Of a DNA stretch of 64,000 bases, positions 1-9,054 are shown piece by piece (within the stretch, counting starts at the first letter, position 1; each line of letters starts with the position of its first letter). The notes below the pieces were generated by a model that was not told where the DNA came from, ran no database searches, and worked only from the letters and a program-made list of their open reading frames with translations. The position numbers and the translations under genes were made by a program. Source of the DNA: Lachnospiraceae bacterium (lineage in GTDB: Bacteria > Bacillota > Clostridia > Lachnospirales > Lachnospiraceae); contig AP025576.1 of NCBI GenBank assembly GCA_022845955.1, forward strand, positions 2,728,001 to 2,792,000. The letters are read 5' to 3'.

Positions 1-1
1 A

Positions 2-70
2 GGCGAAAAGCACCATATGGACGAAAGGGAGCTTATCGCGGAGATTTTGAAGGAACGCAAAGATAATTAA
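2..70 (+). CDS. C-terminal end of an unidentified upstream gene (partial)
   Basis: The open frame enters from the left edge and gives about 22 residues ending ERELIAEILKERKDN before a TAA at 68-70. The tail is charged and probably helical. In Bacillus the genes before priA are gmk, rpoZ and coaBC, so one of these is possible, but the tail is too short to tell. It ends 19 nt before priA and is probably in the same operon. Confidence 0.5.
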   Translation, partial: GEKHHMDERELIAEILKERKDN

Positions 71-89
71 AAAAGAAGATGAGGTATAC

Positions 90-2330
90 ATGCAGGGCAG
101 ATTTGCGAATATTATAGTGGATATATCCCACGAAAAGGTGGACCGCCCGTTTCAGTACCGTGTTCCGGATGCCCTTTTGGGCGTGCCGGAGCCGGGGATG
201 CGGGTGAGGATTCCTTTTGGCAGCGGCAACAATCTGCGCACAGGCTATATTATAGAAATGACGGATGAACCGGAATTTGATATAACCCGTCTGAAGGAAA
301 TCCATTCCATTATGGAAGAAGGCATACAGGTGGAAAGCCGTCTTATCCGGCTGGCCTTCTGGATGAAAGAGCACTATGGCTCCACTATGATTAATGCGCT
401 GAAAACAGTCCTGCCGGTCAGGCAGAAGCTGAAACAGCAGGAAAAGAAAGAAATATGCCTCCGGGTGAGCATAGAAGAGGCCCGGGCCGAAATGCGGGAA
501 TGCGAACGTAAAGCGCAGAGAGCCAAGGCCAGGGTCCTGCAGGAGCTGATTGCCGAAGAACGGCTTCCCCAGGCGCTGGTGGCAAGGAAACTGAATATTT
601 CCCCGGCCACATTTAAAAGCCTCCGGGATGCGGGTCTGATTGCGGTCAACAGCGTCCCCTATTACAGAAATCCTGTAAAACTGGATGCCAGGAGAGAAGC
701 GGGGCGTATGCTCAGCAGGAACCAGCAGGCGATTGTGGATGCCGTAACCGCCGATTATGATCAGGGAATCCGGCAGACCTATCTGCTGCGGGGAATTACC
801 GGCAGCGGTAAAACGGAAGTTTATATGGAGCTGATAGCCAGGGTTATCGCCAGGGGACGTCAGGCCGTTATGCTGATTCCGGAAATTGCACTTACCTATC
901 AGACGGTGCTCCGGTTTTATAAAAGATTCGGGGATCGGGTGTCTGTTTTGAATTCCACCCTTTCTCCCGGGGAAAAATATGATCAGTGTGAAAGAGCCAG
1001 AAAAAGGGAAATTGATGTGATCATCGGCCCCCGGTCGGCTTTGTTCACGCCGTTCCCGGATATCGGAATCATCATCATAGATGAAGAACATGAAAACAGT
1101 TATAAAAGCGAAACGATGCCCAAATACCATGCCAGGGAAACGGCGGAGGAACTTGCCAGGCTTCATGGGGCAAGCGTCTTTTTAGGTTCGGCAACTCCTT
1201 CCCTGGACAGCTATTACCGGGCGAAACAAGGCCGATACCGGCTGTTCACGCTGGATGAACGTCTTACCGGAGGCGAACTTCCCCGCGTCTATGTGGAGGA
1301 TCTTCGCAAAGAGCTGAAGGAAGGAAACCGTTCCATTTTTTCCGCCAGGCTTCAGAACCTTCTGCAGGATCGGCTGGAACGGGGGGAGCAGAGCATGCTC
1401 TTCCTTAACCGGCGGGGGTATGCGGGATTTGTTTCCTGCCGGATGTGCGGGCATGTTATGAAATGCCCGCATTGTGACGTGTCTTTATCCGAGCACAAAA
1501 ACGGTACGCTGGTCTGCCATTACTGCGGCTTTACCCAGCCTGCCGTAAAACTCTGTCCGGAATGCGGTTCCAAATATATTCTGGGTTTCCGGGCCGGGAC
1601 GGAACAGATAGAGGAGCAGCTGCATAAGCTGTATCCTGATAAAAAGGTGCTTCGTATGGATGCGGATACTACGAAAACGAAGGACAGCTATGAAAAGATC
1701 CTGTCCTCTTTTTCCGCAGGGGAAGCGGATATTCTGGTGGGGACACAGATGATAGTCAAAGGACACGATTTCCCCAATGTAACGCTGATGGGTATTATGG
1801 CCGCGGATATGTCCCTCTCGGTTAACGACTACCGGGCGGGGGAACGTACCTTCCAGCTGCTTACCCAGGCGGCGGGAAGGGCCGGAAGAGGAACCAGGCC
1901 CGGAGAAGTGGTGATCCAGACCTATCAGCCCGAACATTACAGTATTTTGCATGCGGCAGCCCAGGACTATGAAGGGTTTTATGAAGAAGAAATCCTTTAC
2001 CGGCAGCTGCTTTCGTATCCGCCGGTATCCCATATTCTGGCAGTACAGGTAACCTCTTTGACGGCAGAAGGCGGGGAAGCGCTTGCCGGCCTGCTGAAAG
2101 GGCTTGCGTTAAAATCGGAGGAAGGCAGGGAGGAACACACGATCCTCATCGGCCCGGCTCCGGCCTTTATCGGCAGAATTAATGATATTTTCCGGTACGT
2201 CCTTTATATTAAGAACCCGGAGTATGCTATCCTGATCCGGCTGAAAAACCGGATGGAGCGTTTCCTGAAGGAACAGGAGCGCAAGGATGAAAATGTACAG
2301 TTCGATTTTGATCCCATGTCCTCTTTCTGA
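90..2330 (+). CDS. priA: primosomal protein N', replication restart helicase PriA
   Basis: This is a 3'-to-5' DNA helicase that recognises stalled forks and D-loops and reloads the replisome. The 746-residue protein has the usual family length. The N-terminal 3'-end-binding region is followed by a superfamily 2 helicase core with Walker A GITGSGKT (Lys241) and a DEEH box (residues 331-334). A cysteine-rich zinc insertion lies at about residues 450-492, with several CxxC pairs. The QAAGRAGRG motif VI is also present. The start ATG at 90 follows a GAGG-like ribosome-binding site. The def, fmt, rsmB and rlmN genes follow on the same strand, as in other Firmicutes, so this looks like the head of a long housekeeping operon. 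Confidence 0.97.
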   Translation: MQGRFANIIVDISHEKVDRPFQYRVPDALLGVPEPGMRVRIPFGSGNNLRTGYIIEMTDEPEFDITRLKEIHSIMEEGIQVESRLIRLAFWMKEHYGSTMINALKTVLPVRQKLKQQEKKEICLRVSIEEARAEMRECERKAQRAKARVLQELIAEERLPQALVARKLNISPATFKSLRDAGLIAVNSVPYYRNPVKLDARREAGRMLSRNQQAIVDAVTADYDQGIRQTYLLRGITGSGKTEVYMELIARVIARGRQAVMLIPEIALTYQTVLRFYKRFGDRVSVLNSTLSPGEKYDQCERARKREIDVIIGPRSALFTPFPDIGIIIIDEEHENSYKSETMPKYHARETAEELARLHGASVFLGSATPSLDSYYRAKQGRYRLFTLDERLTGGELPRVYVEDLRKELKEGNRSIFSARLQNLLQDRLERGEQSMLFLNRRGYAGFVSCRMCGHVMKCPHCDVSLSEHKNGTLVCHYCGFTQPAVKLCPECGSKYILGFRAGTEQIEEQLHKLYPDKKVLRMDADTTKTKDSYEKILSSFSAGEADILVGTQMIVKGHDFPNVTLMGIMAADMSLSVNDYRAGERTFQLLTQAAGRAGRGTRPGEVVIQTYQPEHYSILHAAAQDYEGFYEEEILYRQLLSYPPVSHILAVQVTSLTAEGGEALAGLLKGLALKSEEGREEHTILIGPAPAFIGRINDIFRYVLYIKNPEYAILIRLKNRMERFLKEQERKDENVQFDFDPMSSF

Positions 2331-2373
2331 GAGAGGAACAACTATTATCAAAAGAAGAAAGGTGGAAGAAAAA

Positions 2374-2847
2374 ATGGCTATCAGAAATATCAGAATCATG
2401 GGGGATCCCATCCTGGAAAAGGTTTGTAAGGAAGTAAAGGAAGTGACCCCCCGTATCAAAGAACTGATTGATGATATGTTGGAAACTATGTATGATGCGA
2501 ACGGCGTCGGCTTGGCTGCACCTCAGGTGGGAATCCTGAAAAGAGTGGTGGTAGTTGATGTGACAGGGGAAGACCCCATTGTTTTGATCAATCCCCGTAT
2601 CCTGGAAACCAGCGGAGAGCAGACCGGAGGCGAAGGGTGCCTGAGCCTGCCGGGAAAAAGCGGAACGGTAACCAGGCCCAATTATGTAAAAGTCAGGGCT
2701 TATGACAGGGATATGAAGCCCTTTGAAATAGAAGGAACGGAACTGTTGGCCAGAGCTTTCTGCCATGAAATTGATCACCTGGACGGCCATATGTATGTGG
2801 AAAAAGTGGAAGGTGAGCTGATGGATGTGGAAGAAGCGGAAGAATAG
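2374..2847 (+). CDS. def: peptide deformylase
   Basis: The enzyme removes the N-formyl group from nascent proteins and depends on Fe2+ or another metal. All three family motifs are present: GVGLAAPQVG, EGCLSLPG with metal-ligand Cys89, and HEIDH with His131, Glu132 and His135. I chose ATG 2374 (157 aa) over the upstream in-frame ATG at 2287, because the GAAAGGTGG ribosome-binding site lies just before it and the product then begins MAIRNIRIMGDP, as in the family. The upstream start would overlap priA. The gene lies 43 nt after priA and ahead of fmt, its functional partner in the formylation cycle. Confidence 0.96.
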   Translation: MAIRNIRIMGDPILEKVCKEVKEVTPRIKELIDDMLETMYDANGVGLAAPQVGILKRVVVVDVTGEDPIVLINPRILETSGEQTGGEGCLSLPGKSGTVTRPNYVKVRAYDRDMKPFEIEGTELLARAFCHEIDHLDGHMYVEKVEGELMDVEEAEE

Positions 2848-2873
2848 TAACTGTGAAGGGACGGAACAGTTAC
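2847..2873. repeat. 27-bp intergenic palindrome, copy A
   Basis: Perfect 8-bp arms GTAACTGT and ACAGTTAC flank an 11-nt loop. The element begins on the last base of the def stop codon. The same element, with the same arms and nearly the same loop, occurs at 29732-29758 after murD, and a diverged copy lies at 60485-60511. The sequence shows repetition and dyad symmetry; any function is unknown. Confidence 0.75.
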
Positions 2874-2896
2874 GACGAATAAAGGAAGGCAATCGT

Positions 2897-3829
2897 ATGA
2901 AAATGGTATTTATGGGTACCCCCGATTATGCGGCCAGAGCGCTGGAAGCGATCTGGAAGGCGGGACATGAGATAAGCGCTGTGGTGACACAGCCGGACAA
3001 GCCGAAGGGAAGAGGAAAAGAACTGCAGATGAGCCCGGTAAAGCAATTTGCGGTTTCCCATGATATCCCTGTTTTCCAGCCCGTGAGGATAAAAAAGCCG
3101 GAAGCTGTGGAACAGCTGAAAACCTATGAGGCGGATATTTTTGTGGTGGCGGCTTTCGGACAGATTCTTTCCCGGGAAATCCTGGATATGCCAAGGTTCG
3201 GATGCGTGAATATCCATGCCTCCCTTTTGCCGAAATACAGAGGGGCTGCGCCTATTCAGCGGGCGATTATCAACGGAGAGGAAAAGACGGGCATAACGAT
3301 TATGCAGATGGACACGGGTATCGATACCGGGAACATGCTTTTTAAAACGGAAGTGGCTATCACACCGGAGGATACCTATGCCAGCCTCCATGATAAGCTG
3401 GCCGAAGCGGGGGCTGCTTTGATTGTCCCTGCCCTTTCAGCCATTGAAAAAGGCGAGGCGGTTCCGGAGCCTCAGGACGATTCGGAAAGCTGTTACGCGG
3501 GAATGATTGATAAATCCATGGGACAGATTGATTTTACCCGTCCGGCGGCGGAAACCGCACGATTGATAAGAGGATTAAATCCATGGCCCAGTGCGTATAC
3601 TTCATATAAAGGAAAAACGCTGAAAATCTGGGAGGCCTCTTCCTGTGGGGAGGCTGCGCAGGGAGAACCGGGAAGTGTGGAAAAAGCGGACAGGGAAGCC
3701 CTGTATATCAATACCGGGGATGGGATACTGAAGGTGACGCAGCTGCAGCTGGAAGGCAAGAAACGTATGCAGGTTAAGGATTTTCTTCTGGGCTGCAGAA
3801 TAGAAAAAGGAGAAATGCTGGGATGTTAG
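2897..3829 (+). CDS. fmt: methionyl-tRNA formyltransferase
   Basis: It formylates initiator Met-tRNA using 10-formyltetrahydrofolate. The start at ATG 2897 gives 310 aa, the usual length, and the expected MKMVFMGTPDYAA N-terminus; GGAAGG lies upstream. The longer frame from 2825 would run back into def and the 27-bp palindrome. The catalytic signature is present: VNIHASLLPKYRGAAP with Asn105 and His107, and MDTGIDTG with Asp143, matching the Asn/His/Asp triad of the E. coli enzyme. The C-terminal half carries the tRNA-binding domain. The gene overlaps the next one by 7 nt, so the two are probably translationally coupled. Confidence 0.96.
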   Translation: MKMVFMGTPDYAARALEAIWKAGHEISAVVTQPDKPKGRGKELQMSPVKQFAVSHDIPVFQPVRIKKPEAVEQLKTYEADIFVVAAFGQILSREILDMPRFGCVNIHASLLPKYRGAAPIQRAIINGEEKTGITIMQMDTGIDTGNMLFKTEVAITPEDTYASLHDKLAEAGAALIVPALSAIEKGEAVPEPQDDSESCYAGMIDKSMGQIDFTRPAAETARLIRGLNPWPSAYTSYKGKTLKIWEASSCGEAAQGEPGSVEKADREALYINTGDGILKVTQLQLEGKKRMQVKDFLLGCRIEKGEMLGC

Positions 3830-4527
3830 GATTTGGTTATTATTTTGACCCTACTTATTTTTTGGTAATTATCGGTGCGGTGCTTTCTATCTGGGCCAGT
3901 TCCAGGGTGAACAGCACCTATAACAAGTATTCCCGGGTGCGGAGCATGACGGGAATGACAGGGGCGGAAGCCGCCAGAATGATTTTAAATTATAACGGCC
4001 TGGGAGACGTCAGGGTGGAGCATGTGAAGGGAAATCTCACCGACCATTACGATCCCAGGACCAAGGTCCTCCGCCTTTCAGATGCCACCTATGCTTCGGG
4101 CAGCGTAGCCGCCATCGGCGTTGCGGCTCATGAATGCGGCCATGCGGTGCAGGATAAGGAAGGCTATGCACCTCTCAAAATAAGAGGGGCGCTGGTTCCG
4201 GTAGCAAATTTCGGTTCTGCCCTGGGGCTGCCGATGGTGGTTCTGGGACTGATTTTCGGCCTCAGCTACACGTTCATACAGATCGGAATCTGGGTATTCG
4301 CCATTTCCGTGCTGTTTCAGCTGGTAACCCTGCCGGTGGAATTCAATGCTTCCGGCCGCGCCCTGAAGATGCTGCAGGGATATCGTATCCTGTCGGAAGA
4401 AGAAACCGGCTATTGCAGGAAGGTGCTCAGCGCCGCGGCACTTACGTATGTTGCCGCCGCTGCGTCCTCTATCCTGCAGCTTCTCAGGCTGTATCTTCTG
4501 GCAGGCGGAAGAAGAGATCGTGATTAA
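3823..4527 (+). CDS. membrane-bound neutral zinc metallopeptidase, YugP family
   Basis: The 234-aa protein begins with a membrane segment (about residues 7-27). It carries the zinc protease signature HECGH (His103, Glu104, His107) followed by hydrophobic segments at about 125-175 and 205-228. This matches the YugP/Zn_peptidase_2 family, whose substrate is not established. It overlaps the end of fmt by 7 nt and precedes rsmB by 97 nt, a position common in Lachnospiraceae and other Clostridia. The metal-ligand and catalytic residues are intact, so it is probably active. The physiological role is unknown. Confidence 0.88.
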   Translation: MLGFGYYFDPTYFLVIIGAVLSIWASSRVNSTYNKYSRVRSMTGMTGAEAARMILNYNGLGDVRVEHVKGNLTDHYDPRTKVLRLSDATYASGSVAAIGVAAHECGHAVQDKEGYAPLKIRGALVPVANFGSALGLPMVVLGLIFGLSYTFIQIGIWVFAISVLFQLVTLPVEFNASGRALKMLQGYRILSEEETGYCRKVLSAAALTYVAAAASSILQLLRLYLLAGGRRDRD

Positions 4528-4624
4528 AGCCTGGCCGGAAAAGGTGCGGAGTGAAAATCCAGCCTTGTCCGAACGGTAAGGGTACGGAAAAGTTATACAA
4601 AAGCAAACATGGATAGGAGTACGG

Positions 4625-5998
4625 ATGAAGACGGAGTGCGGAATAAATGCCAGGGGCCTGGTACTGGATATTTTAATAGAAACGGAAAAAGGGCAGGAAT
4701 ATGTTAACCTTCTTCTGAAACGTGTTCTGGATAAATACAATTATCTGGACGGCCGGGATAAGGCGTTTATCAAACGCCTTACGGAAGGGGTGACGGAACG
4801 CAGGCTGCAGCTGGACTATATCCTGGGCCGGTTTTCCAAACTGCCCCTTTCCAAATGCAAGCCACTCATCCGTAATCTGCTGCGGATGGGAGCCTACCAG
4901 ATCCTTTTCATGGACAGTGTCCCCGATTCGGCGGCCTGCAATGAGGCGGTAAAGCTGGCGGTAAGCCGTCATTTCCAGCAGCTGAAGGGCTACGTCAACG
5001 GTGTACTGCGTAGTTTGTCCCGGGAAAAAGAGAAACTGGAATGGCCGGATAAGAAAAAAAATCCGGTTCTTTATCTTTCCGTCATGTACTCTATGCCGGA
5101 ATGGATAGTGAAAATGTGGCTTGCAGATTATGGGCCTGAGAATACGGAAAAAATCCTGGAGGGATTGCTGGAACCCAGGCCCGTGACTATCAGACTGTCA
5201 GGAAGGCTTTCGGAAGAAGTAAAGAAAGAGCTGCTCGCAGATCTTAAGGAATGCGGCGCCGGTCCCGTTCCCCATCCTTATCTGCCCTATGCCTATCTGC
5301 TTCAGAAATCCGAGGGAGTGGCTTCTCTCCCTGGTTTTGCCGGCGGTTTGTTTACCGTTCAGGATGTAAGCAGCATGTTGGTGACGGAGTGTGCATTGGC
5401 CGGCAGGGCAAAAACGGAGGTCCTTCTGGATGTCTGCGCAGCTCCCGGAGGCAAGGCGGTTCATGCGGCCGACCGGCTGACCGGCAGCGGCCGGGTGGAA
5501 GCCAGGGATGTTTCCGAATATAAAGCAGGATTGATTGCGGAAAATGCCCGCAGGCTGGGAATTTCTAATTTGGAAGTAACTGTATGGGATGCCACGGTCC
5601 CGGATGAGGGAAAAAAGGAATCTGCGGATGTGGTGCTTGCCGATCTGCCCTGTTCCGGCCTGGGGGTTATCGGGAGAAAACCGGATATTAAGTACCGGGT
5701 AACGCCGGACAGCCTGCGGGAGGTAGCGGCGCTGCAGCGACGCATTCTGGCTGTATCGGCGGAGTATGTGAAGCCGGGAGGAACACTCATTTACAGTACC
5801 TGTACCATCAATAAGGAAGAAAATGAAGAACAGGCCGCCTGGTTTGCGGATAACTTTCCATTTTCTTTCCGAAGCCTTGATGAAGGACTGCCCCGGGAGT
5901 TGAGAAATCGGGAGAGCGCGGCGGGAATGTGCCGGCTTCTGCCGGGGATCCATAAAACGGACGGCTTTTTTATTGCCGCCTTTGTACGAGAGGGATAA
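4625..5998 (+). CDS. rsmB: 16S rRNA (cytosine-967-C5)-methyltransferase
   Basis: It methylates C967 (E. coli numbering) of 16S rRNA using S-adenosylmethionine. The 457-aa protein has an N-terminal NusB-like RNA-binding domain (about 1-140) and a C-terminal Sun/NOL1 methyltransferase domain. The SAM loop is DVCAAPGGK near residue 269. The two conserved cysteines lie in DLPCSGLG (about 342) and STCTINKEE (about 392, the nucleophile). The start at ATG 4625 follows ATAGGAG. The gene ends 1 nt before rlmN, so the two are co-transcribed. Confidence 0.95.
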   Translation: MKTECGINARGLVLDILIETEKGQEYVNLLLKRVLDKYNYLDGRDKAFIKRLTEGVTERRLQLDYILGRFSKLPLSKCKPLIRNLLRMGAYQILFMDSVPDSAACNEAVKLAVSRHFQQLKGYVNGVLRSLSREKEKLEWPDKKKNPVLYLSVMYSMPEWIVKMWLADYGPENTEKILEGLLEPRPVTIRLSGRLSEEVKKELLADLKECGAGPVPHPYLPYAYLLQKSEGVASLPGFAGGLFTVQDVSSMLVTECALAGRAKTEVLLDVCAAPGGKAVHAADRLTGSGRVEARDVSEYKAGLIAENARRLGISNLEVTVWDATVPDEGKKESADVVLADLPCSGLGVIGRKPDIKYRVTPDSLREVAALQRRILAVSAEYVKPGGTLIYSTCTINKEENEEQAAWFADNFPFSFRSLDEGLPRELRNRESAAGMCRLLPGIHKTDGFFIAAFVREG

Positions 5999-5999
5999 T

Positions 6000-7043
6000 A
6001 TGGACACTGACATCAAATCCATGACGCTGGAAGAACTGAAAACCGAAATGGAGCGGCAGGGAGAAAAAAGCTTCCGTGCCGGACAGCTGTATGACTGGAT
6101 GCACAACAAGCTGGCGGCTTCCTATGAAGAGATGACCAATATCCCTCTTTCCTTACGGAAAAAACTGGAGGATCAGTATCCTTATGTGAGCCTGAAGCCG
6201 GTTGAAATCCAGGAATCCAGGCTGGACGGTACCCGGAAATTCCTTTTCGCCCTTTCCGATGGGAATATGGTGGAAAGCGTATGGATGAAATATAAGCACG
6301 GCAATTCGGTATGCATCTCTTCCCAGGTGGGATGTAAGATGGGCTGCCGGTTCTGTGCCTCAACCCTGGACGGCTGGGAGAGGAACCTTCTGCCGTCGGA
6401 GATGCTGGATCAGATCTATGCGATTACCCGGCTGACAGGAGAACGGGTTTCCCATGTGGTGGTGATGGGAACCGGGGAACCTATGGATAACTTTGATAAT
6501 CTGCTTACCTTTATCCACATACTCACAGAGGAGCACGGCCTTCATATCAGCCAGAGGAACATCACCGTTTCCACTTGCGGCATTGTGCCAAAGATGAAGG
6601 AACTGGCGGAAAAAGGGCTTTCCATTACACTGGCGCTTTCCCTGCATGCTACGACGGACGAAAAGCGCAGGAAACTCATGCCCGTCGCGGAAACCTACCA
6701 TATGGATGAATTGATGGATGCCTGCGCATACTACTTTGAAAAAACAGGCAGAAGGATTACCTTTGAATACAGCCTTGTTGCCGGCGTGAACGATACGCCC
6801 GGGGATGCCATGCAGCTGTCGGCTCTGGCAGGGCCGTTAAACTGCCATGTGAACCTCATTCCTGTGAACCCCATAAAAGAGCGCACTTACAGGCAGTCCG
6901 GGCAGGCGGAAATCCTCGCGTTTAAAAATAAACTGGAAAAAAACAAAATAAACGTCACTGTCAGAAGGGAAATGGGCAGAGATATTGACGGGGCCTGCGG
7001 TCAGCTGAGACGCAGACACATTTATGAAGAAAAAAGCCGGTAA
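6000..7043 (+). CDS. rlmN: dual-specificity 23S rRNA/tRNA (adenine-C2) methyltransferase RlmN
   Basis: This radical-SAM enzyme methylates C2 of A2503 in 23S rRNA and A37 in some tRNAs. The 347-aa protein carries the CxxxCxxC iron-sulphur motif (Cys112, Cys116, Cys119) in GCKMGCRFC. It also has MGTGEPMDN, which contacts SAM, and the C-terminal cysteine of GACGQLRRR (Cys333), which forms the covalent intermediate. I chose ATG 6000, 7 nt after GAGAGG; the in-frame ATG at 5973 lies inside rsmB and has no site of its own. A terminator follows, ending the first operon. The normal next gene, prpC, is displaced by about 8.9 kb. Confidence 0.96.
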   Translation: MDTDIKSMTLEELKTEMERQGEKSFRAGQLYDWMHNKLAASYEEMTNIPLSLRKKLEDQYPYVSLKPVEIQESRLDGTRKFLFALSDGNMVESVWMKYKHGNSVCISSQVGCKMGCRFCASTLDGWERNLLPSEMLDQIYAITRLTGERVSHVVVMGTGEPMDNFDNLLTFIHILTEEHGLHISQRNITVSTCGIVPKMKELAEKGLSITLALSLHATTDEKRRKLMPVAETYHMDELMDACAYYFEKTGRRITFEYSLVAGVNDTPGDAMQLSALAGPLNCHVNLIPVNPIKERTYRQSGQAEILAFKNKLEKNKINVTVRREMGRDIDGACGQLRRRHIYEEKSR

Positions 7044-7101
7044 TGTTATGGATCGTTACGCCTCTTCATGGAATCCTTAAAAAAGAATAGTTATGATCTT
7101 C

Positions 7102-7136
7102 GGGAGTTACAGTTTTTAAGCTGTCTCCCTTTTTTA
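7102..7136 (+). terminator. rho-independent terminator after rlmN
   Basis: GGGAG and ACAG pair with CTGT and CTCCC around a T-rich loop, and a run of six T follows. It separates the priA-rlmN operon from the sugar cassette. Confidence 0.75.
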
Positions 7137-7154
7137 GTTTTATAAAACATCCCC

Positions 7155-7184
7155 TTGAATTTGGATCCCCTTTTCGTGTATCAT
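7155..7184 (+). promoter_or_regulatory. putative sigma-A promoter of the two-component genes
   Basis: TTGAAT and TATCAT lie 18 nt apart, about 110 nt upstream of the histidine kinase start and just after the rlmN terminator. The rest of the 250-nt gap shows nothing else. Confidence 0.45.
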
Positions 7185-7296
7185 AAAATAAATTGATTAC
7201 ATGCGGAAAAATGATTAAGCCTGGGAGCGGTATCCTACGAACCGCATATACCGTGTTATTATAAAGGCTCTCATCTCACGAAAAGGAGGCGGTCCT

Positions 7297-9042
7297 ATGC
7301 ATAAACTTAAAATAAGGCAGCAGTTTGCGCTGGTACTGCTCATCATATTATTGACTATTTTATGCATTGGCTATGCGGTTTCCGTTCTGGCAGGCAAAAT
7401 AGTCCTCCAGAAAAATATCGGTTATGTGGGCAGCATGCTTGAGAAAATCGAGCAGGAAGCAAATTACGTCGATGATAAAGGGAGTGCGGTAATTAACTTT
7501 TTACAAAACGACGGACTGCTGCAGGATTATTTTGAAGGAGAGACGGGCGGAGAATATTATGAGCTGGCAAAGCAGATGGACCAGCTTCTGACCAGCATTA
7601 AAATTATCTATCCGGAAACCAGTGATATCGTACTGTGCGGAAAACGTATTTATGCGAATATAACCACGAAACGCCAGGTGGATGAGCTGCTTAGCCGCTT
7701 CGGCAGGGAGAAGGCTGTTGTCTGCACGGGTATTGAGATGCAGACGGACGTCCAGAATGAATATAAAGCGATCCGTTATATGTCTCCCATTTACTCCAGC
7801 AGATCCGGAGAAAATTATGCCAATCCCATCGGTACCTGCATGGTATCCTTCCGGCTCAGGAATTTTAACTGGAACAACGAATTTGCGGAAATGGGAACCA
7901 ATTATGTGCTGATGGATAATTTTGGGCAGTATTACCCTATTAATTGTGAGGAAGAGAGGGCTAAAATGATAGCCGGTATTTTTCTGGATCATCCGGACAG
8001 CAATACGGTGGATACCCGGGAATATTATCTTTCGGTGAAGAAAACCCACAGCAACAATCTGTATGTGATCAGCTATACGGACAAGCAGCAGCTGTTGTTG
8101 GACGTCGCCTATGTGCAGCGTTTGATTTTTATATTCGGGGCTGCGGGTATCGCTGCACTGCTGCTTGTATGCGGGCTGCTGTACCATAGTATTGTATCTC
8201 CCATTTATATATTGGAACAGTATATGGGAAGAATAGCGGCGGGAAATTTTAAGGAAGTGAAGAATCATGTGACTGTGAAGGGCAGCTGGGAAATGATACG
8301 CCTTGCCCGTGTCCTGAACGAAATGACAGATGAACTGGAAGAACGGTCGCGGAGAATTATCAATACTACGAATACGCTGTATGAGGTGGATATAGAAAAG
8401 CAAAAAGCGGAAATTGCTTTTCTGCGCAGTCAGATTAATCCGCATTTCCTTTATAATGCGCTTGAGATTATCAAGGGGATTTGTATGAAAAACAACCTCC
8501 CGGAGGGGGCAATGGTTGCAGGGAATCTGGGCAAAATATTCAGATACAGCATTAAAGGCGGGGATGTGGTTTTGCTTGCGGATGAGATCGGCATGGCACG
8601 GGCGTATATAGATATCCAGAAGTCGCGGTTTCCCTATAAAGTGGATGTTGTGTATAATTTAGCGGAGGAGACGCTTAAGCTGCCGGTAGCAGGTATGATT
8701 CTGCAGCCTATTCTGGAAAATGTTTTCCTGCATTCTGTGGAAAAGACCACCGCGATGACTACCTTGTACCTTGCCAGCAAGCTGGAGGGGGAGGAACTTT
8801 ACTTAACGGTGCAGGATGACGGGGTTGGCATACATGAGGAGACCCTGGAGGAGCTTAAGAGGCTCATGTCCGCAGAAAGTGTCCACCAGTCCCGGCATGT
8901 GGGGCTTGCTAATGTAAACTTCCGCCTGCGTCTGATGTATGGGGAAAATTACGGGCTTATTGTGGAAAGCCGCTGGGGAGAGGGAACAAAGGTGGTGTTG
9001 CATATGCGCAGTACACCGCTTTACCGTTCCGACAAGAAATAG
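7297..9042 (+). CDS. sensor histidine kinase, YesM/LytS-type
   Basis: This 581-aa membrane kinase probably senses an extracellular sugar or the ligand-loaded binding protein of the downstream transporter. There are two membrane helices (about 9-31 and 278-302) around a 245-residue extracellular sensor. A HAMP-like linker follows (about 303-360). The His_kinase domain has the phosphoacceptor in QINPHFLYNALE (His383) and a HATPase domain with LQPILENVFLHS (about 468-480) and DDGVGI. AAGGAGG precedes the ATG by 7 nt. The response-regulator gene begins 12 nt after the stop, so the pair is co-expressed. The ligand cannot be read from the sequence. Confidence 0.92.
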   Translation: MHKLKIRQQFALVLLIILLTILCIGYAVSVLAGKIVLQKNIGYVGSMLEKIEQEANYVDDKGSAVINFLQNDGLLQDYFEGETGGEYYELAKQMDQLLTSIKIIYPETSDIVLCGKRIYANITTKRQVDELLSRFGREKAVVCTGIEMQTDVQNEYKAIRYMSPIYSSRSGENYANPIGTCMVSFRLRNFNWNNEFAEMGTNYVLMDNFGQYYPINCEEERAKMIAGIFLDHPDSNTVDTREYYLSVKKTHSNNLYVISYTDKQQLLLDVAYVQRLIFIFGAAGIAALLLVCGLLYHSIVSPIYILEQYMGRIAAGNFKEVKNHVTVKGSWEMIRLARVLNEMTDELEERSRRIINTTNTLYEVDIEKQKAEIAFLRSQINPHFLYNALEIIKGICMKNNLPEGAMVAGNLGKIFRYSIKGGDVVLLADEIGMARAYIDIQKSRFPYKVDVVYNLAEETLKLPVAGMILQPILENVFLHSVEKTTAMTTLYLASKLEGEELYLTVQDDGVGIHEETLEELKRLMSAESVHQSRHVGLANVNFRLRLMYGENYGLIVESRWGEGTKVVLHMRSTPLYRSDKK

Positions 9043-9054
9043 GAGGAAGAGACA

